A DNA stretch of 64,000 nt from Dokdonella sp. (GCA_023228465.1 JALOBC010000003.1:62001-126000), one strand, 5' to 3'; positions 55,110 through 64,000 are shown, numbered from the stretch's first letter. Program-made: numbers and translations. Notes: generated by a model not told the origin, from the sequence alone.

Positions 55110-56942
55110 ATGCGCAAGTTCCTGAAGTGGTCGGCTGGCCTGGGGCTGTGCCTCGTCGCCGTCAGCGCGCTGGCCTTCGTGCACGTGTGGTACTTCAAGC
55201 CCCTCAGCATCGACTGGTTCTACGGCCGCCTGTTCGCGAAGTTCGCCCTGCAAAGCCCGGAGATGCTGAGCAGCATGCGCATCCTGCCGGCCTGGGCGGA
55301 TTTCTACAGCGACAAGCTGGACGATGCCTCGCCAGCCCAGGGCGACGCCATGGCTGCCCTGGTCAAGGACAGCCTGGATACCCTGCATCGCTACGACCGG
55401 CAGGCGCTGGATGCCGAGGGGCGGCTGTCCTACGACGTGCTCGAGCAGTTCCTTGCCATCCAGGTCGAGGGCGAGCGCTTCCGCTACCACGGTTTCCCCG
55501 TCAACCAGATGTTCGGCGTGCAATCCTCGTTGCCGAACTTCATGGCCGACACCCACCAGGTAAAGAGTGCGGCCGAGGCCGAAGCGTATATCGCACGCCT
55601 GCAGCTGTTCCCGCGCAAGTTTGCGCAGGTGCTCGAAGGCCTGAAGCTGCGCGAAGCGAGGGGCGTGATCCCGCCGAAGTTCACCGTCGATGCCGTGCTC
55701 GCCCAGATGCGCGCCTTCAGCGGCGTACCGGCGCAGGAGAACATGCTCTACACCACCTTCAGGGACAAGCTCGAGCAGATTGCGCCGCAGGTGATGTCGC
55801 CGGCAGCCCGCACGCATCTGCTGGCCCGGGTGGCGTCGTCCATCGACGCGCAGGTCTATCCGGCCTACCAGGAGCTGATCGCCTACTTCGCGGCCCTGCA
55901 ACCGAAGGCCACGACCAACGAAGGCGCCTGGAGCCTGCCCGACGGCGATGACTACTACGCCTGGTGCGTGCGCATGCACACCACCACCGACATGACGCCC
56001 GCGCAGGTCCACACGCTGGGCCTTGCCGAGGTGGCCCGCATCGGCGGCGAGATGGACGCCATCCTGCGCGCCCAGGGTCTTGCCGATGGCAGCATCGGTG
56101 CGCGGGTGCAGCAACTGGCACAGGCACCGGGCGCCACCTTCCCGAATACCCCGGAAGGCAAGACGGCGATGATCGCCGAGTACCAGGCGATCCTGGACGA
56201 CATCGACGGCAAGCTCGGCGATGCCTTCCACATGCGGCCCAGGCTCGGCGTGGTCGTGAAGGCGGTACCGGAGTTCTCCGAGAAGACCGCCCCGGGCGCC
56301 TACTACCAGACCGGCGCCTTCGACGGCTCACGCCCCGGCGTGTTCTACGCCAACCTGCGCGATACCGCCGAAACACCGAAGTTCGCCATGCGCACGCTGG
56401 CTTACCACGAGGGCATTCCAGGCCACCACTTCCAGCTCACCATCGCGCAGGAATTGACCGGTGTGCCGTTCTTCCGCCGCGTGCTGCCCTTCACCGCCTA
56501 TGCGGAAGGCTGGGCACTGTATGCCGAACGCCTGGCCTGGGAGCTCGGTTTCCAGGAGGATCCACTGGACAACCTTGGCCGGCTGCGAGACGAAATGATG
56601 CGCGCGGTGCGCCTGGTGGTGGACTCGGGCATCCACTACAAGCACTGGACACGCGAGGCGGCCATCACCTACATGCTGGACAATACCGGCATGTCCGAAA
56701 CCGACGTCACCGCCGAAATCGAGCGCTACTTCGTCGCCCCCGGCCAGGCGCTGGCCTACAAGGCCGGCATGCTGAAGATACTCGACCTGCGCGAGCAGGC
56801 GCGCGGCGCGCTCGGCGAGCGCTTCTCGCTCCCCGCCTTCCACGACCAGGTGTTGGGCCATGGCGCGCTGCCGTTGTCCCTGCTCGAGCAGGTGGTCAAG
56901 GAGTGGATCGCCACGCCACAGGCACCGCCGGGCGGCGACTGA
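55110..56942 (+). CDS. DUF885-family putative metallopeptidase, exported or membrane-anchored
   Basis: A 610-residue protein with an N-terminal hydrophobic segment (about residues 8-27) that may be a signal anchor. The DUF885 region carries the extended zinc motif HEGIPGHH at 433-440, followed by AYAEGWALYAE with a third potential ligand. This resembles the HExxH plus Glu layout of M2/M32-like gluzincins, and the family is thought to contain peptidases. The C-terminal QALAYKAGMLKILDLREQAR is typical of the family. The substrate is unknown. The start is well supported by the preceding purine-rich site. Confidence 0.85.
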   Translation: MRKFLKWSAGLGLCLVAVSALAFVHVWYFKPLSIDWFYGRLFAKFALQSPEMLSSMRILPAWADFYSDKLDDASPAQGDAMAALVKDSLDTLHRYDRQALDAEGRLSYDVLEQFLAIQVEGERFRYHGFPVNQMFGVQSSLPNFMADTHQVKSAAEAEAYIARLQLFPRKFAQVLEGLKLREARGVIPPKFTVDAVLAQMRAFSGVPAQENMLYTTFRDKLEQIAPQVMSPAARTHLLARVASSIDAQVYPAYQELIAYFAALQPKATTNEGAWSLPDGDDYYAWCVRMHTTTDMTPAQVHTLGLAEVARIGGEMDAILRAQGLADGSIGARVQQLAQAPGATFPNTPEGKTAMIAEYQAILDDIDGKLGDAFHMRPRLGVVVKAVPEFSEKTAPGAYYQTGAFDGSRPGVFYANLRDTAETPKFAMRTLAYHEGIPGHHFQLTIAQELTGVPFFRRVLPFTAYAEGWALYAERLAWELGFQEDPLDNLGRLRDEMMRAVRLVVDSGIHYKHWTREAAITYMLDNTGMSETDVTAEIERYFVAPGQALAYKAGMLKILDLREQARGALGERFSLPAFHDQVLGHGALPLSLLEQVVKEWIATPQAPPGGD

Positions 56943-56984
56943 GGCCGCTGGCGCAACACCGGACCCGCGCCCTGGCAACCACGC

Positions 56985-57329
56985 ATGGCCACCGACCGCA
57001 ATTTCCTCGCCTACGTCGTCGAACAGATCGGTCTGGGCGAGCGCCTCACGTCCAGGCGCCTGTTCGGCGAATACGCGCTCTACGTGGATGGCAAGGTGGT
57101 GGCCTTCGTCTGCGACAACCGCCTGTTCGTCAAGACCTCGCCGGCCATCACCGAGCTGGCACCGGGATTGCCCCTGGGTCCGCCGTACCCGGGTGCGAAG
57201 GACCATCCCATTGCCGACGAGCTGCTGGACGATGCGCACGCGCTGCGCGAGCTGATGCTTGCCACGGCCGGGCACATGCCGCCGCCGCGCCCAAAGCGAC
57301 CGCTGCGCGCAAAACACCGGCCGGACTGA
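56985..57329 (+). CDS. TfoX/Sxy N-terminal domain protein
   Basis: A 114-residue protein with the TfoX N-terminal fold: RLFGEYALYVDGKVVAFVCDNRLFVKT is the family core. The C-terminal domain of the competence regulator TfoX is missing, so this is a short stand-alone member whose role is unknown. It starts 42 bases after the DUF885 gene and may share its transcript. Confidence 0.8.
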   Translation: MATDRNFLAYVVEQIGLGERLTSRRLFGEYALYVDGKVVAFVCDNRLFVKTSPAITELAPGLPLGPPYPGAKDHPIADELLDDAHALRELMLATAGHMPPPRPKRPLRAKHRPD

Positions 57330-57534
57330 AGCACGCGGCCAACGCCGGCCGGTGATCCGGCGACGCGGCACGCACGGCCGGCTTGCCGATCGCCCGCCAA
57401 AACCGGGTAGGCTATCGGGTGCGCCGCCTGCAGTGCCGCCATGCGCTGCGCCTGCGGGCGCAGCAGCCATCGGGACTCGATCTGCATCGATCCACGGCCT
57501 GCGACGGCGCGCACAACCTGCCACCGGAGTCGCG
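57330..57534. other. Intergenic region before the LuxE/LuxC-like cluster
   Basis: About 205 GC-rich bases. I see no gene and no confident promoter pair. CGGAG lies just upstream of the ATG at 57535. The promoter of the following cluster should be here. Confidence 0.4.
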
Positions 57535-58716
57535 ATGAAGCCCATCGACAGCCCGTCTCGTCCCAGCGTTCCCGATGCCACGCGCCTGGCCGGGGTGCAG
57601 GCACTGGTCGATCGGGCCGAACCCTACGCCCACGGCGCCGACGCCGACGCCCTGTTCGTTGCGGCAATGAACGAGATCATTGCCTGGCATCGCGATCGCA
57701 ACCCGTTCTACGCACGCCTGCTGGCGCATCGCGGGCCGGCGGACGGCAGGCTGCGCACGCTGGACGACTGCGTGGCCCTGCCCGGCATCCACGCCAATTT
57801 CTTCAAGACCCACGAGATCACCTCGATCCCTGCCGAGCAGGTCGCGCTGCACCTGACCTCGTCCGGCACCACCGGACAAAAATCCCAGATGTTCTTCGAT
57901 GCCTGGTCGATCGGCGCTGGCCAGCAGATGGTGGAGAAGATCTACCGCCACTATGGCTGGGTGACGGACCAGCCGGTCAACTATCTACTGTTCAACTATG
58001 AACCGCTGGCGGACTGGAAGGTCGGCACGTCCTGGACATCCAGTTCACTGACGCGTTTCGCACCGGCAAGCGAGCTGCGCTACGCGCTGCGTCGCACCGG
58101 CAGCGGCGGCCACGAGTTCGACGTTTACGGCGCCATCCGCACCTTGCAGGCGTACGCCGAGCAGGGCCTGCCGGTACGCCTGTTCGGCTTCCCCGCCTTC
58201 GTCCACGCCACGCTCGAACGCATGCAGGCGCTGGGCCTGCCTTCGCTGCAACTGGCGCCCGGCTCGATGACGTTCTTCGGCGGCGGCTGGAAGGGCCAGG
58301 CGGACCGGGCCATCCCCAAGGCCGAGCTGCAGGCCCGGATCGAGGCGCAGCTCGGCATCGACAATGCGCTGATCCGCGACGGTTTCGGATCGGTCGAGCA
58401 CAGCGTGCCCTATATCGAATGCCCGCGGCACCGCTTCCATGTTCCGGTGTGGTCGCGCGTGGTGATCCGCGACGTGGCGACCCTGGAACCGCTGCCGGCA
58501 GGCGAAGCGGGGTTTCTCAATTTCCTGTCCGCCTATGTCACGTCCGCGCCGAGCCACAGCGTCATCATGGGCGACCTGGCGGCCTGGTACCCGGGCGATG
58601 CCTGCGGCTGCGGTCTGGCCGCGCCCTGGTTCGATCTGATCGGCCGCGCCGGCCAGGGCAAGAATCGCAGCTGCGCGGTGGCCGCGGCCGAACTGCTGAA
58701 GGGGAATGCGGCATGA
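57535..58716 (+). CDS. LuxE-like acyl-protein synthetase/acyltransferase
   Basis: A 393-residue protein of the LuxE part of the adenylate-forming superfamily. In luminous bacteria LuxE activates a fatty acid as acyl-AMP and passes it to the LuxC reductase. The nucleotide-binding loop LTSSGTTGQKSQMFFD and the later FFGGGWKGQADRAIPK and DGFGSVEHSVPY segments are those of LuxE. A cysteine pair in DACGCGLAAPWFDLIGR lies near the C-terminus. Its stop overlaps the start of the LuxC-PaaK fusion by ATGA, so both are made together. No luxAB is present, so it is not for light emission; reduction of a carboxylic acid to an aldehyde is the expected job. Confidence 0.82.
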   Translation: MKPIDSPSRPSVPDATRLAGVQALVDRAEPYAHGADADALFVAAMNEIIAWHRDRNPFYARLLAHRGPADGRLRTLDDCVALPGIHANFFKTHEITSIPAEQVALHLTSSGTTGQKSQMFFDAWSIGAGQQMVEKIYRHYGWVTDQPVNYLLFNYEPLADWKVGTSWTSSSLTRFAPASELRYALRRTGSGGHEFDVYGAIRTLQAYAEQGLPVRLFGFPAFVHATLERMQALGLPSLQLAPGSMTFFGGGWKGQADRAIPKAELQARIEAQLGIDNALIRDGFGSVEHSVPYIECPRHRFHVPVWSRVVIRDVATLEPLPAGEAGFLNFLSAYVTSAPSHSVIMGDLAAWYPGDACGCGLAAPWFDLIGRAGQGKNRSCAVAAAELLKGNAA

Positions 58717-61268
58717 ACTGGCAGACCCCCGATCCGGCGACACCCCACCTGTGGCAAGGCGCATGGCTGGACGATGCCGGCCTCGATGCACGTCTGGCGC
58801 GACTGGGCGACGAGTTGCACGCCGATCTGGCCCGCCCGGTCCCGCTGGCCGCGCTGCTGCGCGCCTGCCAGGCGCTCGCCTCGCGCCTGGGCGAGGGCGA
58901 CGACCAGGATACGCGGCTGGTGGCGGCGCTCACCACCACGCTGCGCCAGGACCAGGCCACCGGGGCCGACGAGGCGCGCGCGACCCTGGCGACGCTGGCC
59001 GAGCACCTTTCGCGCACGGCGCTGGAAACCAAGCTCAGACGCGAACTGGGCAGCCTCGCGCCGCACACGCCCAGGCGCATCGACGGCACGGACGACGCCT
59101 TCGAAGCCTGGGCGCCGCTTGGACTGCTGGTGCACGTGGCGCCCGGCAACGTGCCGACGGTGGCGCCGCTGTCGGTGATCGAGGGCCTGCTCGCCGGCAA
59201 CCTGAACATCCTCAAGGCCAGCAGCGGCGTGCCACCGTTCGCGCAGCAGTTGCTGGCGGCACTGATCGCCCTCGACGACAGTGGCACGCTGGCGCCCTTC
59301 ATCAGCGTGGTGGCCTTGCCTTCGAGCGATACCGCGCGCCTCGAGGCGCTGTTCGCCGTTGCCGATGGCGTGGCCGCCTGGGGCGGTGAAGCAGCGGTGG
59401 CGGCAGTGCAGGAACTGGCACCGGCCGGCTGCCGCGTGGTGGACTGGGGCCACAAGATTTCCTTCGCCTGGCTCGCCGCCGAATGCCTGGCCGACGAGGC
59501 GGTGCTGGAAGCGGCTGCGCGCGATGCCTGCATCATCGAGCAGCAGGCCTGTTCGAGCCCGCAATGTCTGTACGTTGAGGTGCCTGATCGCGCCGCGCTG
59601 TTCGCCTTCGCCGAACACTTTGCCGGCGTCCTGGCACGCGTGTCGGCCACCCTGCCACGGGCCGCGGGCGCGGAACCTGGCCAGCACGAATGGGCCGACA
59701 TCACCACCGCCGCGCTGCTCGCCCAGCTGGAAGAGGACTACTCCGGCGCGACCCGCAGTTTCGTGGCGCCGGATCGCAGCTGGCGCGTGTTCGCCGAGGA
59801 CAACCCGGCGTTGCGCGCCTCGCCGCTGTTCCGCACGCTGTGGATCAAGCCGTTGGCGGCCGACCGCATCGTGGATACCCTGCGACCGATGCGCCGCTGG
59901 CTGCAGACGGCGGGACTGGCCTGTTCCCTGCCCCGCCTCGCCGAGCTGTCGCAGCGGCTGATCGCGGCCGGCGTCGGGCGCATCGCGCGCGTGGGCGAGC
60001 AGCTCGGTGGCTACGTCGGCGCCCCGCATGATGGGGTCTATGCACTGCAGCGCTACAGCCGGCGGGTGAGCCTGGAGCTCACGACGGAAGCGCAGGGCAT
60101 CTCCAGCTTCGATGAACTTCGCGTACCGGCCTCGCCGCTGCGTCCGGGCACGCCGCTGCTGGACAAGGCCGGCTTCCTCGCCCTCGCCGGCGATCCTTCC
60201 CGGGCCGAGCTGGTGTTCCGCAGTGGCGGCAGCTCCGGCGAGCCGAAGATGAGCGTGTTCAGCTGGGAGGACTACCACACGCAGATGCGCGCGGCCGCCG
60301 ATGGCCTGCGCGCCGCCGGGCTCGACCCCGCGCGCGACCGCTGCATGAACCTGTTCTTTGCCGGCCACCTGTATGGCGGCTTCGTCAGCTTCTGGAGCAT
60401 CCTCGAGGCGCTCGGCGCACGCCAGCTGCCGATGGCCGGCATCGACGACCTGGGCGAAGTGGCCACCACCATCGTCGCACGCAAGGTCGATACGCTGCTC
60501 GGCATGCCGTTCTATATCAACCGCCTGTTCACCGAACAGGCGGACGTGCTGCGCGCCTATCGGGGCGTGCGCAAGGTGTTCTTCGGCGGCGAGCACATGG
60601 CAGAGCCCCTGCGCGCCAGGCTGCGCGACGAGTTCGGCGTGCAGCTGATCCGCGCTGCCTCCTACGGCAGCAACGACGCCGGGCCGCTGGGTTACCAGTG
60701 CGCGCATTGCGAGGGCGCGGTGTACCACGTGCTGACCCAGACGCAGTACCTGGAGATCCTCGATGCGGACGCCGATCGTCCGGCGCCGCCGGGCGTGCCC
60801 GGACGGCTGGTTTTCACGTCGCTGCAGCGCGCCAGTGTGCCCGTGGAGCGCTACGAGATCGGCGACATGGGCCGCTGGCTGGCCGAGCCCTGCCCGTGCG
60901 GGCGCGCCGCACCACGCTTCGAACTGCTCGGGCGCTACGGCGATCTGTTCCGCGCGCCGGCCTTCTTCAACTACAGCCGCTTCGTGCGCACCCTGGCCGA
61001 ACAGGGTGCCTACGCCGGGCCGGTGCAGCTCGAACTCAGCCACGATGGCACCCGCCATCGCATCAGGGTACGCGTGCTCGAAGGCGAGGCACCGCCGGCG
61101 GAAATCCTGCGCGCCCTGCTGCTGGCGCACGACCCGGACCTGCACCACTTCGTCGAGCACGGCGAGGCGCTGACCGGGCTGGATATCGAACTCGCGCCGC
61201 TGGAGCGCTTCGTTGCCCTGCCGGTGACGGGCAAGCTGAAGTCGATCGTGGATCTGCGGGGGGCTTGA
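58713..61268 (+). CDS. Fusion of LuxC-like acyl reductase and PaaK/LuxE-like adenylation domain
   Basis: An 851-residue two-domain protein. The N-terminal half (about 1-430) is LuxC-like, an aldehyde dehydrogenase relative that reduces acyl groups with NADPH. It has VHVAPGNVPTVAPLSVIEG and a catalytic cysteine C280 in EQQACSSPQCLYVE. The C-terminal half (about 450-851) is an adenylate-forming domain of the PaaK/LuxE group with VFRSGGSSGEPKMSVFSWED, AASYGSNDAGPLGYQC and the terminal lysine region PVTGKLKSIVDLRG. A reductase joined to its own activating domain suggests direct acid to aldehyde conversion. The substrate is unknown. It is coupled to the LuxE-like gene; 231 bases separate it from the next gene. 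Confidence 0.83.
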   Translation: MNWQTPDPATPHLWQGAWLDDAGLDARLARLGDELHADLARPVPLAALLRACQALASRLGEGDDQDTRLVAALTTTLRQDQATGADEARATLATLAEHLSRTALETKLRRELGSLAPHTPRRIDGTDDAFEAWAPLGLLVHVAPGNVPTVAPLSVIEGLLAGNLNILKASSGVPPFAQQLLAALIALDDSGTLAPFISVVALPSSDTARLEALFAVADGVAAWGGEAAVAAVQELAPAGCRVVDWGHKISFAWLAAECLADEAVLEAAARDACIIEQQACSSPQCLYVEVPDRAALFAFAEHFAGVLARVSATLPRAAGAEPGQHEWADITTAALLAQLEEDYSGATRSFVAPDRSWRVFAEDNPALRASPLFRTLWIKPLAADRIVDTLRPMRRWLQTAGLACSLPRLAELSQRLIAAGVGRIARVGEQLGGYVGAPHDGVYALQRYSRRVSLELTTEAQGISSFDELRVPASPLRPGTPLLDKAGFLALAGDPSRAELVFRSGGSSGEPKMSVFSWEDYHTQMRAAADGLRAAGLDPARDRCMNLFFAGHLYGGFVSFWSILEALGARQLPMAGIDDLGEVATTIVARKVDTLLGMPFYINRLFTEQADVLRAYRGVRKVFFGGEHMAEPLRARLRDEFGVQLIRAASYGSNDAGPLGYQCAHCEGAVYHVLTQTQYLEILDADADRPAPPGVPGRLVFTSLQRASVPVERYEIGDMGRWLAEPCPCGRAAPRFELLGRYGDLFRAPAFFNYSRFVRTLAEQGAYAGPVQLELSHDGTRHRIRVRVLEGEAPPAEILRALLLAHDPDLHHFVEHGEALTGLDIELAPLERFVALPVTGKLKSIVDLRGA

Positions 61269-61499
61269 CGCTTCGATGGCGATTGCGTCCCGAATCCGTT
61301 GCTGCACGGCTGGTGATCGCCAGTGGCCGCAGCCTCGCGAGGATCGTGCGGGTCATCGCGACCACCAGGTCGCGCCCCGGCGGGCCTTTTCGTCCTGTGC
61401 CAACCGCCGCTCAAGGGGATTCCAGAGCGCACCGGTTCCGACGCCATACCGAGCCCATGCAATGCAGGGTTCTGCCGATACCTCGCCCCGGAACACGCC
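61269..61499. other. Gap inside the LuxC/LuxE-like cluster
   Basis: About 230 bases between the fusion gene and the PaaK-like gene. Nothing clear is seen, and the start at 61500 has only a weak CGGAA ribosome binding site. Confidence 0.35.
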
Positions 61500-62774
61500 A
61501 TGATTACCAGCTATTCGCTCGATACACTCGTTGCCACCGCGCGACAGCTTTCGCCCTTCTACCGCGAGCTTTACGCCGGCCTGCCGGAACGACCCGCCCT
61601 GACACAGTTGCCGATCGTCGACCAGAAGGCCTTCTGGGCGGCCAACACGGTGCAAGGCAATCGCCTGCTCACCGGGCCGATGACCGACGGCATCGTATTC
61701 AAGAGTGGCGGCACCACCGGCGAGCCGAAATTCTCCGTGTACAGCCGCACCGAATGGCTGGCCTTCACCGGCGCATTCGGCATGGGCCTGGATGCCGGCG
61801 GCCTGCGCCATGGCGACCGCGTGGCCAACCTGTTCTACGCCGGCGAACTCTATTCGTCCTTCATCTTCATCATGCGTTCGCTCGACCAGGCGCACGCGGG
61901 GAACCTGCAATTTCCACTCTCCGGCCGCGCACCGGCCGAGCAGGTGGCACAGGTCATTGCCGATTTCGCGGTCGATACCCTGGCCGGCGCGCCAACCACG
62001 CTGTTGAACCTGGCCGCCCACTACATCGACGCCGGCCGCACGGCACCCGGCCTGCGCCGGCTGCTGTTTGGCGGGGAATCGCTGTACGCGGACCAGCGCG
62101 CCATCCTCGAGCGCGCGTTTCCCAATGCCGCAACCGGATCGGTCGGCTACGCCAGCGTCGATGCCGGCCTGCTCGGCTATGCCGACGCATCGTGCGCGCC
62201 AGACGAACATCGCGCCTTCAGCCGCTACACCTTGGTCGAGATCCTCGACGACACGACTGGCGAGCCGATCGTGGAAGCCGGGCGCGTCGGCCGCGTGGTG
62301 GTCACCAACCTCACGCGCCTGCTGATGCCGATCATCCGCTACCCGGCTGGCGACATGGCCTGCTGGGTAGAACCCGAAGGCACGCCCGAACGCAGGTTCC
62401 GCCTGATGGGGCGCAGCGAGGAAGGCGCACGCGTCGGCCCGGCAAGCCTGTACGTGGAGGATGTGCGCCAGGTGCTGGCCGCGTTCCGCGAACGCCTGGG
62501 CGCGGTGGATTTCCAGATGCTCGTGGAACACGTCGAAAGCCGCGACCGGCTGACCCTGCGCCTGGCCAGCGAAGTCCCGGACGCGCAACAGCCCGCGCTG
62601 ACCAGCGCGCTGGTCGCTGCCCTGCTGGCCGCGCGGCCGATGCTGGCCGACCTGCTCGAACAGGGCATGATCGACGCGCCGCGCATCGAATGGGTGCCGC
62701 TGGGCGGACTCGAATTCAACGCACGCTCCGGCAAGCTCAAGCGCGTGATCGACCGTCGCCATGAGCGCCGCTGA
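61500..62774 (+). CDS. PaaK-like adenylate-forming ligase
   Basis: A 424-residue member of the phenylacetate-CoA ligase branch. It has the AMP-binding loop FKSGGTTGEPKFSVYSRTEW, RLLFGGESLYADQ, the region SVGYASVDAGLLGY, and a small C-terminal domain (VGPASLYVEDVRQVL). It is similar in layout to the C-terminal half of the preceding fusion, so the cluster holds three related activating domains. It may activate a second acid or load the same one to CoA. Its end overlaps the next gene by 14 bases. Confidence 0.8.
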   Translation: MITSYSLDTLVATARQLSPFYRELYAGLPERPALTQLPIVDQKAFWAANTVQGNRLLTGPMTDGIVFKSGGTTGEPKFSVYSRTEWLAFTGAFGMGLDAGGLRHGDRVANLFYAGELYSSFIFIMRSLDQAHAGNLQFPLSGRAPAEQVAQVIADFAVDTLAGAPTTLLNLAAHYIDAGRTAPGLRRLLFGGESLYADQRAILERAFPNAATGSVGYASVDAGLLGYADASCAPDEHRAFSRYTLVEILDDTTGEPIVEAGRVGRVVVTNLTRLLMPIIRYPAGDMACWVEPEGTPERRFRLMGRSEEGARVGPASLYVEDVRQVLAAFRERLGAVDFQMLVEHVESRDRLTLRLASEVPDAQQPALTSALVAALLAARPMLADLLEQGMIDAPRIEWVPLGGLEFNARSGKLKRVIDRRHERR

Positions 62775-64000
62775 ATCGCCCCTGGCATCCGGCGCCTGCC
62801 GACTGGTCCTGACCAACACGCCCGGCGCCGCAGCCCTCGCCTGCGCGCTGGTGCGCGCCTACGCCGGCGCGCTCGGGTTCACGCCGCGCGAGCTCGACCA
62901 GATCGAGCTCGGCGTGGAGGAAGCCGTGTCCAATGTCGTACGTCACGCCTTTCCGCCCGACGAACCGAACCAGTTCGAACTCACCTGCCGGGCCACGCCG
63001 CTCGGCCTCGAACTCTTGTTGCACGACCAGGGCCTGCCGTTCGATCCCGGCCGCGTGCCGGACTTCGACCCCACGGCCGAAGGCTCGGCGCAGGGTGGCC
63101 TGGGCATGCACCTGATGCGACGCGTGTTCGACGAGGTCGAATATCGCAACCTCGGCCGCGGTGGCAAGGAAACGCGCCTGGTCCGGCACCGCGAACTGGT
63201 ACCGATCGGCGAGCGCAGCGCAGCGGCAACGGATGCAGTGGCCGATGAAGCGGCCGAGCCGGTCGACGTGATCCGCCTGCTGGACGCCGACGACGCGCTG
63301 GAGGTGGCCCGTCTCATCCATGAGGCCTACGGCTATTCCTACCCTTACGAGCACATCTACTTTCCCGAGCGCATCGCGGCGCTCAATGCCAGCGGCGAGC
63401 TTTGTTCGGCGCTGGCGGTCACGAGTTCCGGGCGCATCGCCGGGCATGCGGCACTGGTGATCGACCCGACCACGCCCGATCGCGCGGAACTGGCGATCGT
63501 GGTCACGCGCATGGCCTGGCGCGGGCAGGGCGTGGCGCAGCGCATCGGCGATTTCCTCATCGCGCACGCCCGCGCGAGCGGCCTGCGCCTGCTCTTCACC
63601 AATGCAGTGACTGCGCACCCCTATACCCAGCAGTTCATGCACCAGCTCGGCTTCCGCGACACCGCGCTGCTGCCCGGCCATGCACCTTCATCGTTGCGCT
63701 TTCGCCGGATCAACGAGGCGCTGGCGCAACGTGAAAGCTGCATCTATGCCCTGCGCTATCTGGATGAGCGCTGCCGCGCCGAGCGGCACCTTGCCTTGCC
63801 GGCCGCACGGCGCGAGCTCATCGAAGAGATCTATGCCAGCCTCGGCATTGCCGTGCACGGCACGCCGCTGGATGGATCGCTGGCGCCGCCGACCGGCGCC
63901 TGCCTGATCGACACCGCAATCCACGCCGGCCTGGAGCTCGCCCAGCTGCGCCTGCTGCGCTGGGGCAGCGATGCGCTGGAGGTACTGCGCGCGCGCCTCG
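62761..64000 (+). CDS. RsbW-like ATPase/GNAT acetyltransferase fusion, 3' end outside window
   Basis: The frame is open from the ATG at 62761 to the window edge (413 codons). Residues about 10-145 form an RsbW-like anti-sigma kinase domain: GVEEAVSNVVRHAF is the N box, and DQGLPFDPG and GGLGMHLMRRVFDEVEY are the following ATP-lid motifs. A GNAT domain follows (about 160-315) with VVTRMAWRGQGVAQRIGDFL for acetyl-CoA binding and HPYTQQFMHQLGF. The remaining sequence has no family I can name. It overlaps the PaaK-like gene, so it belongs to the cluster and may regulate it or modify its proteins. Confidence 0.8.
   Translation, partial: MSAAESPLASGACRLVLTNTPGAAALACALVRAYAGALGFTPRELDQIELGVEEAVSNVVRHAFPPDEPNQFELTCRATPLGLELLLHDQGLPFDPGRVPDFDPTAEGSAQGGLGMHLMRRVFDEVEYRNLGRGGKETRLVRHRELVPIGERSAAATDAVADEAAEPVDVIRLLDADDALEVARLIHEAYGYSYPYEHIYFPERIAALNASGELCSALAVTSSGRIAGHAALVIDPTTPDRAELAIVVTRMAWRGQGVAQRIGDFLIAHARASGLRLLFTNAVTAHPYTQQFMHQLGFRDTALLPGHAPSSLRFRRINEALAQRESCIYALRYLDERCRAERHLALPAARRELIEEIYASLGIAVHGTPLDGSLAPPTGACLIDTAIHAGLELAQLRLLRWGSDALEVLRARL

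Noticed and set aside
57535-62774. Idea that the lux-like genes form a light-emitting operon
   Set aside because: No luxA, luxB or luxD is found in the window, and the reductase is fused to a PaaK-like domain not seen in lux operons.

Overview
The window is GC-rich DNA, densely packed with genes on both strands. It looks like chromosome from a gammaproteobacterium of the order Xanthomonadales, probably close to the Rhodanobacteraceae/Lysobacteraceae. That placement is inferred from several things together: the surA-pdxA-rsmA order, a stand-alone three-gene pyruvate dehydrogenase block (E1 alpha, E1 beta, E2), TPR-bearing Ser/Thr kinases, an IPTL-type sorting tail, and secreted proteins carrying a short FxxGFD-like motif. 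No rRNA is present to confirm it.

Layout: 1-2.9 kb holds surA (cut by the window edge), pdxA, rsmA and tRNA-Phe with its own promoter and terminator. 3.2-16.6 kb is a surface and signalling region: two paralogous beta-propeller proteins (the first frameshifted), a TolB-like/TPR membrane protein, a 1610-residue secreted mosaic protein, a Ser/Thr kinase with TPRs and a SnoaL-like protein. 16.7-18.0 kb encodes a flavoprotein. 18.3-22.8 kb is a tightly coupled five-gene cluster of unusual content: a TIM-barrel isomerase, a LuxS homologue, a sugar-phosphate cyclase, a UbiG-type methyltransferase and a UbiA-family prenyltransferase. A CBS-domain gene follows.

23.3-30.8 kb is aromatic amino acid catabolism. 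hpd-hmgA-fumarylacetoacetase-maiA forms one block divergent from a MarR regulator, and a perfect palindrome sits inside the hpd promoter spacer. A POT peptide transporter and kynA follow. 31-36 kb holds pyruvate dehydrogenase E1 alpha, E1 beta and E2, then an FAD-linked 2-hydroxyacid dehydrogenase. 36.2-49.7 kb holds a secreted M4/M36-type metalloprotease, metK, a PCMT-erythromycin esterase fusion, a decayed partial copy of metK, ppc, an IPTL-tailed protein, ahcY behind a clear SAH riboswitch, and a class V aminotransferase.

49.7-54.9 kb is a giant exonuclease-RecQ-UvrD helicase gene broken by one in-frame TAA. A DUF885 peptidase-like gene and a TfoX-like gene follow. From 57.5 kb to the edge lies a second unusual cluster: LuxE-like, a LuxC-PaaK fusion, a PaaK-like ligase and an RsbW-like/GNAT fusion.

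The S-adenosylmethionine cycle links several parts. metK makes SAM, ahcY removes SAH under riboswitch control, and UbiG and PCMT use SAM. Because ahcY already recycles SAH in one step, the LuxS homologue is not needed for that job, which points to a role inside its own cluster. The two clusters at 18.3-22.8 kb and 57.5-64 kb are the best candidates for undescribed pathways.
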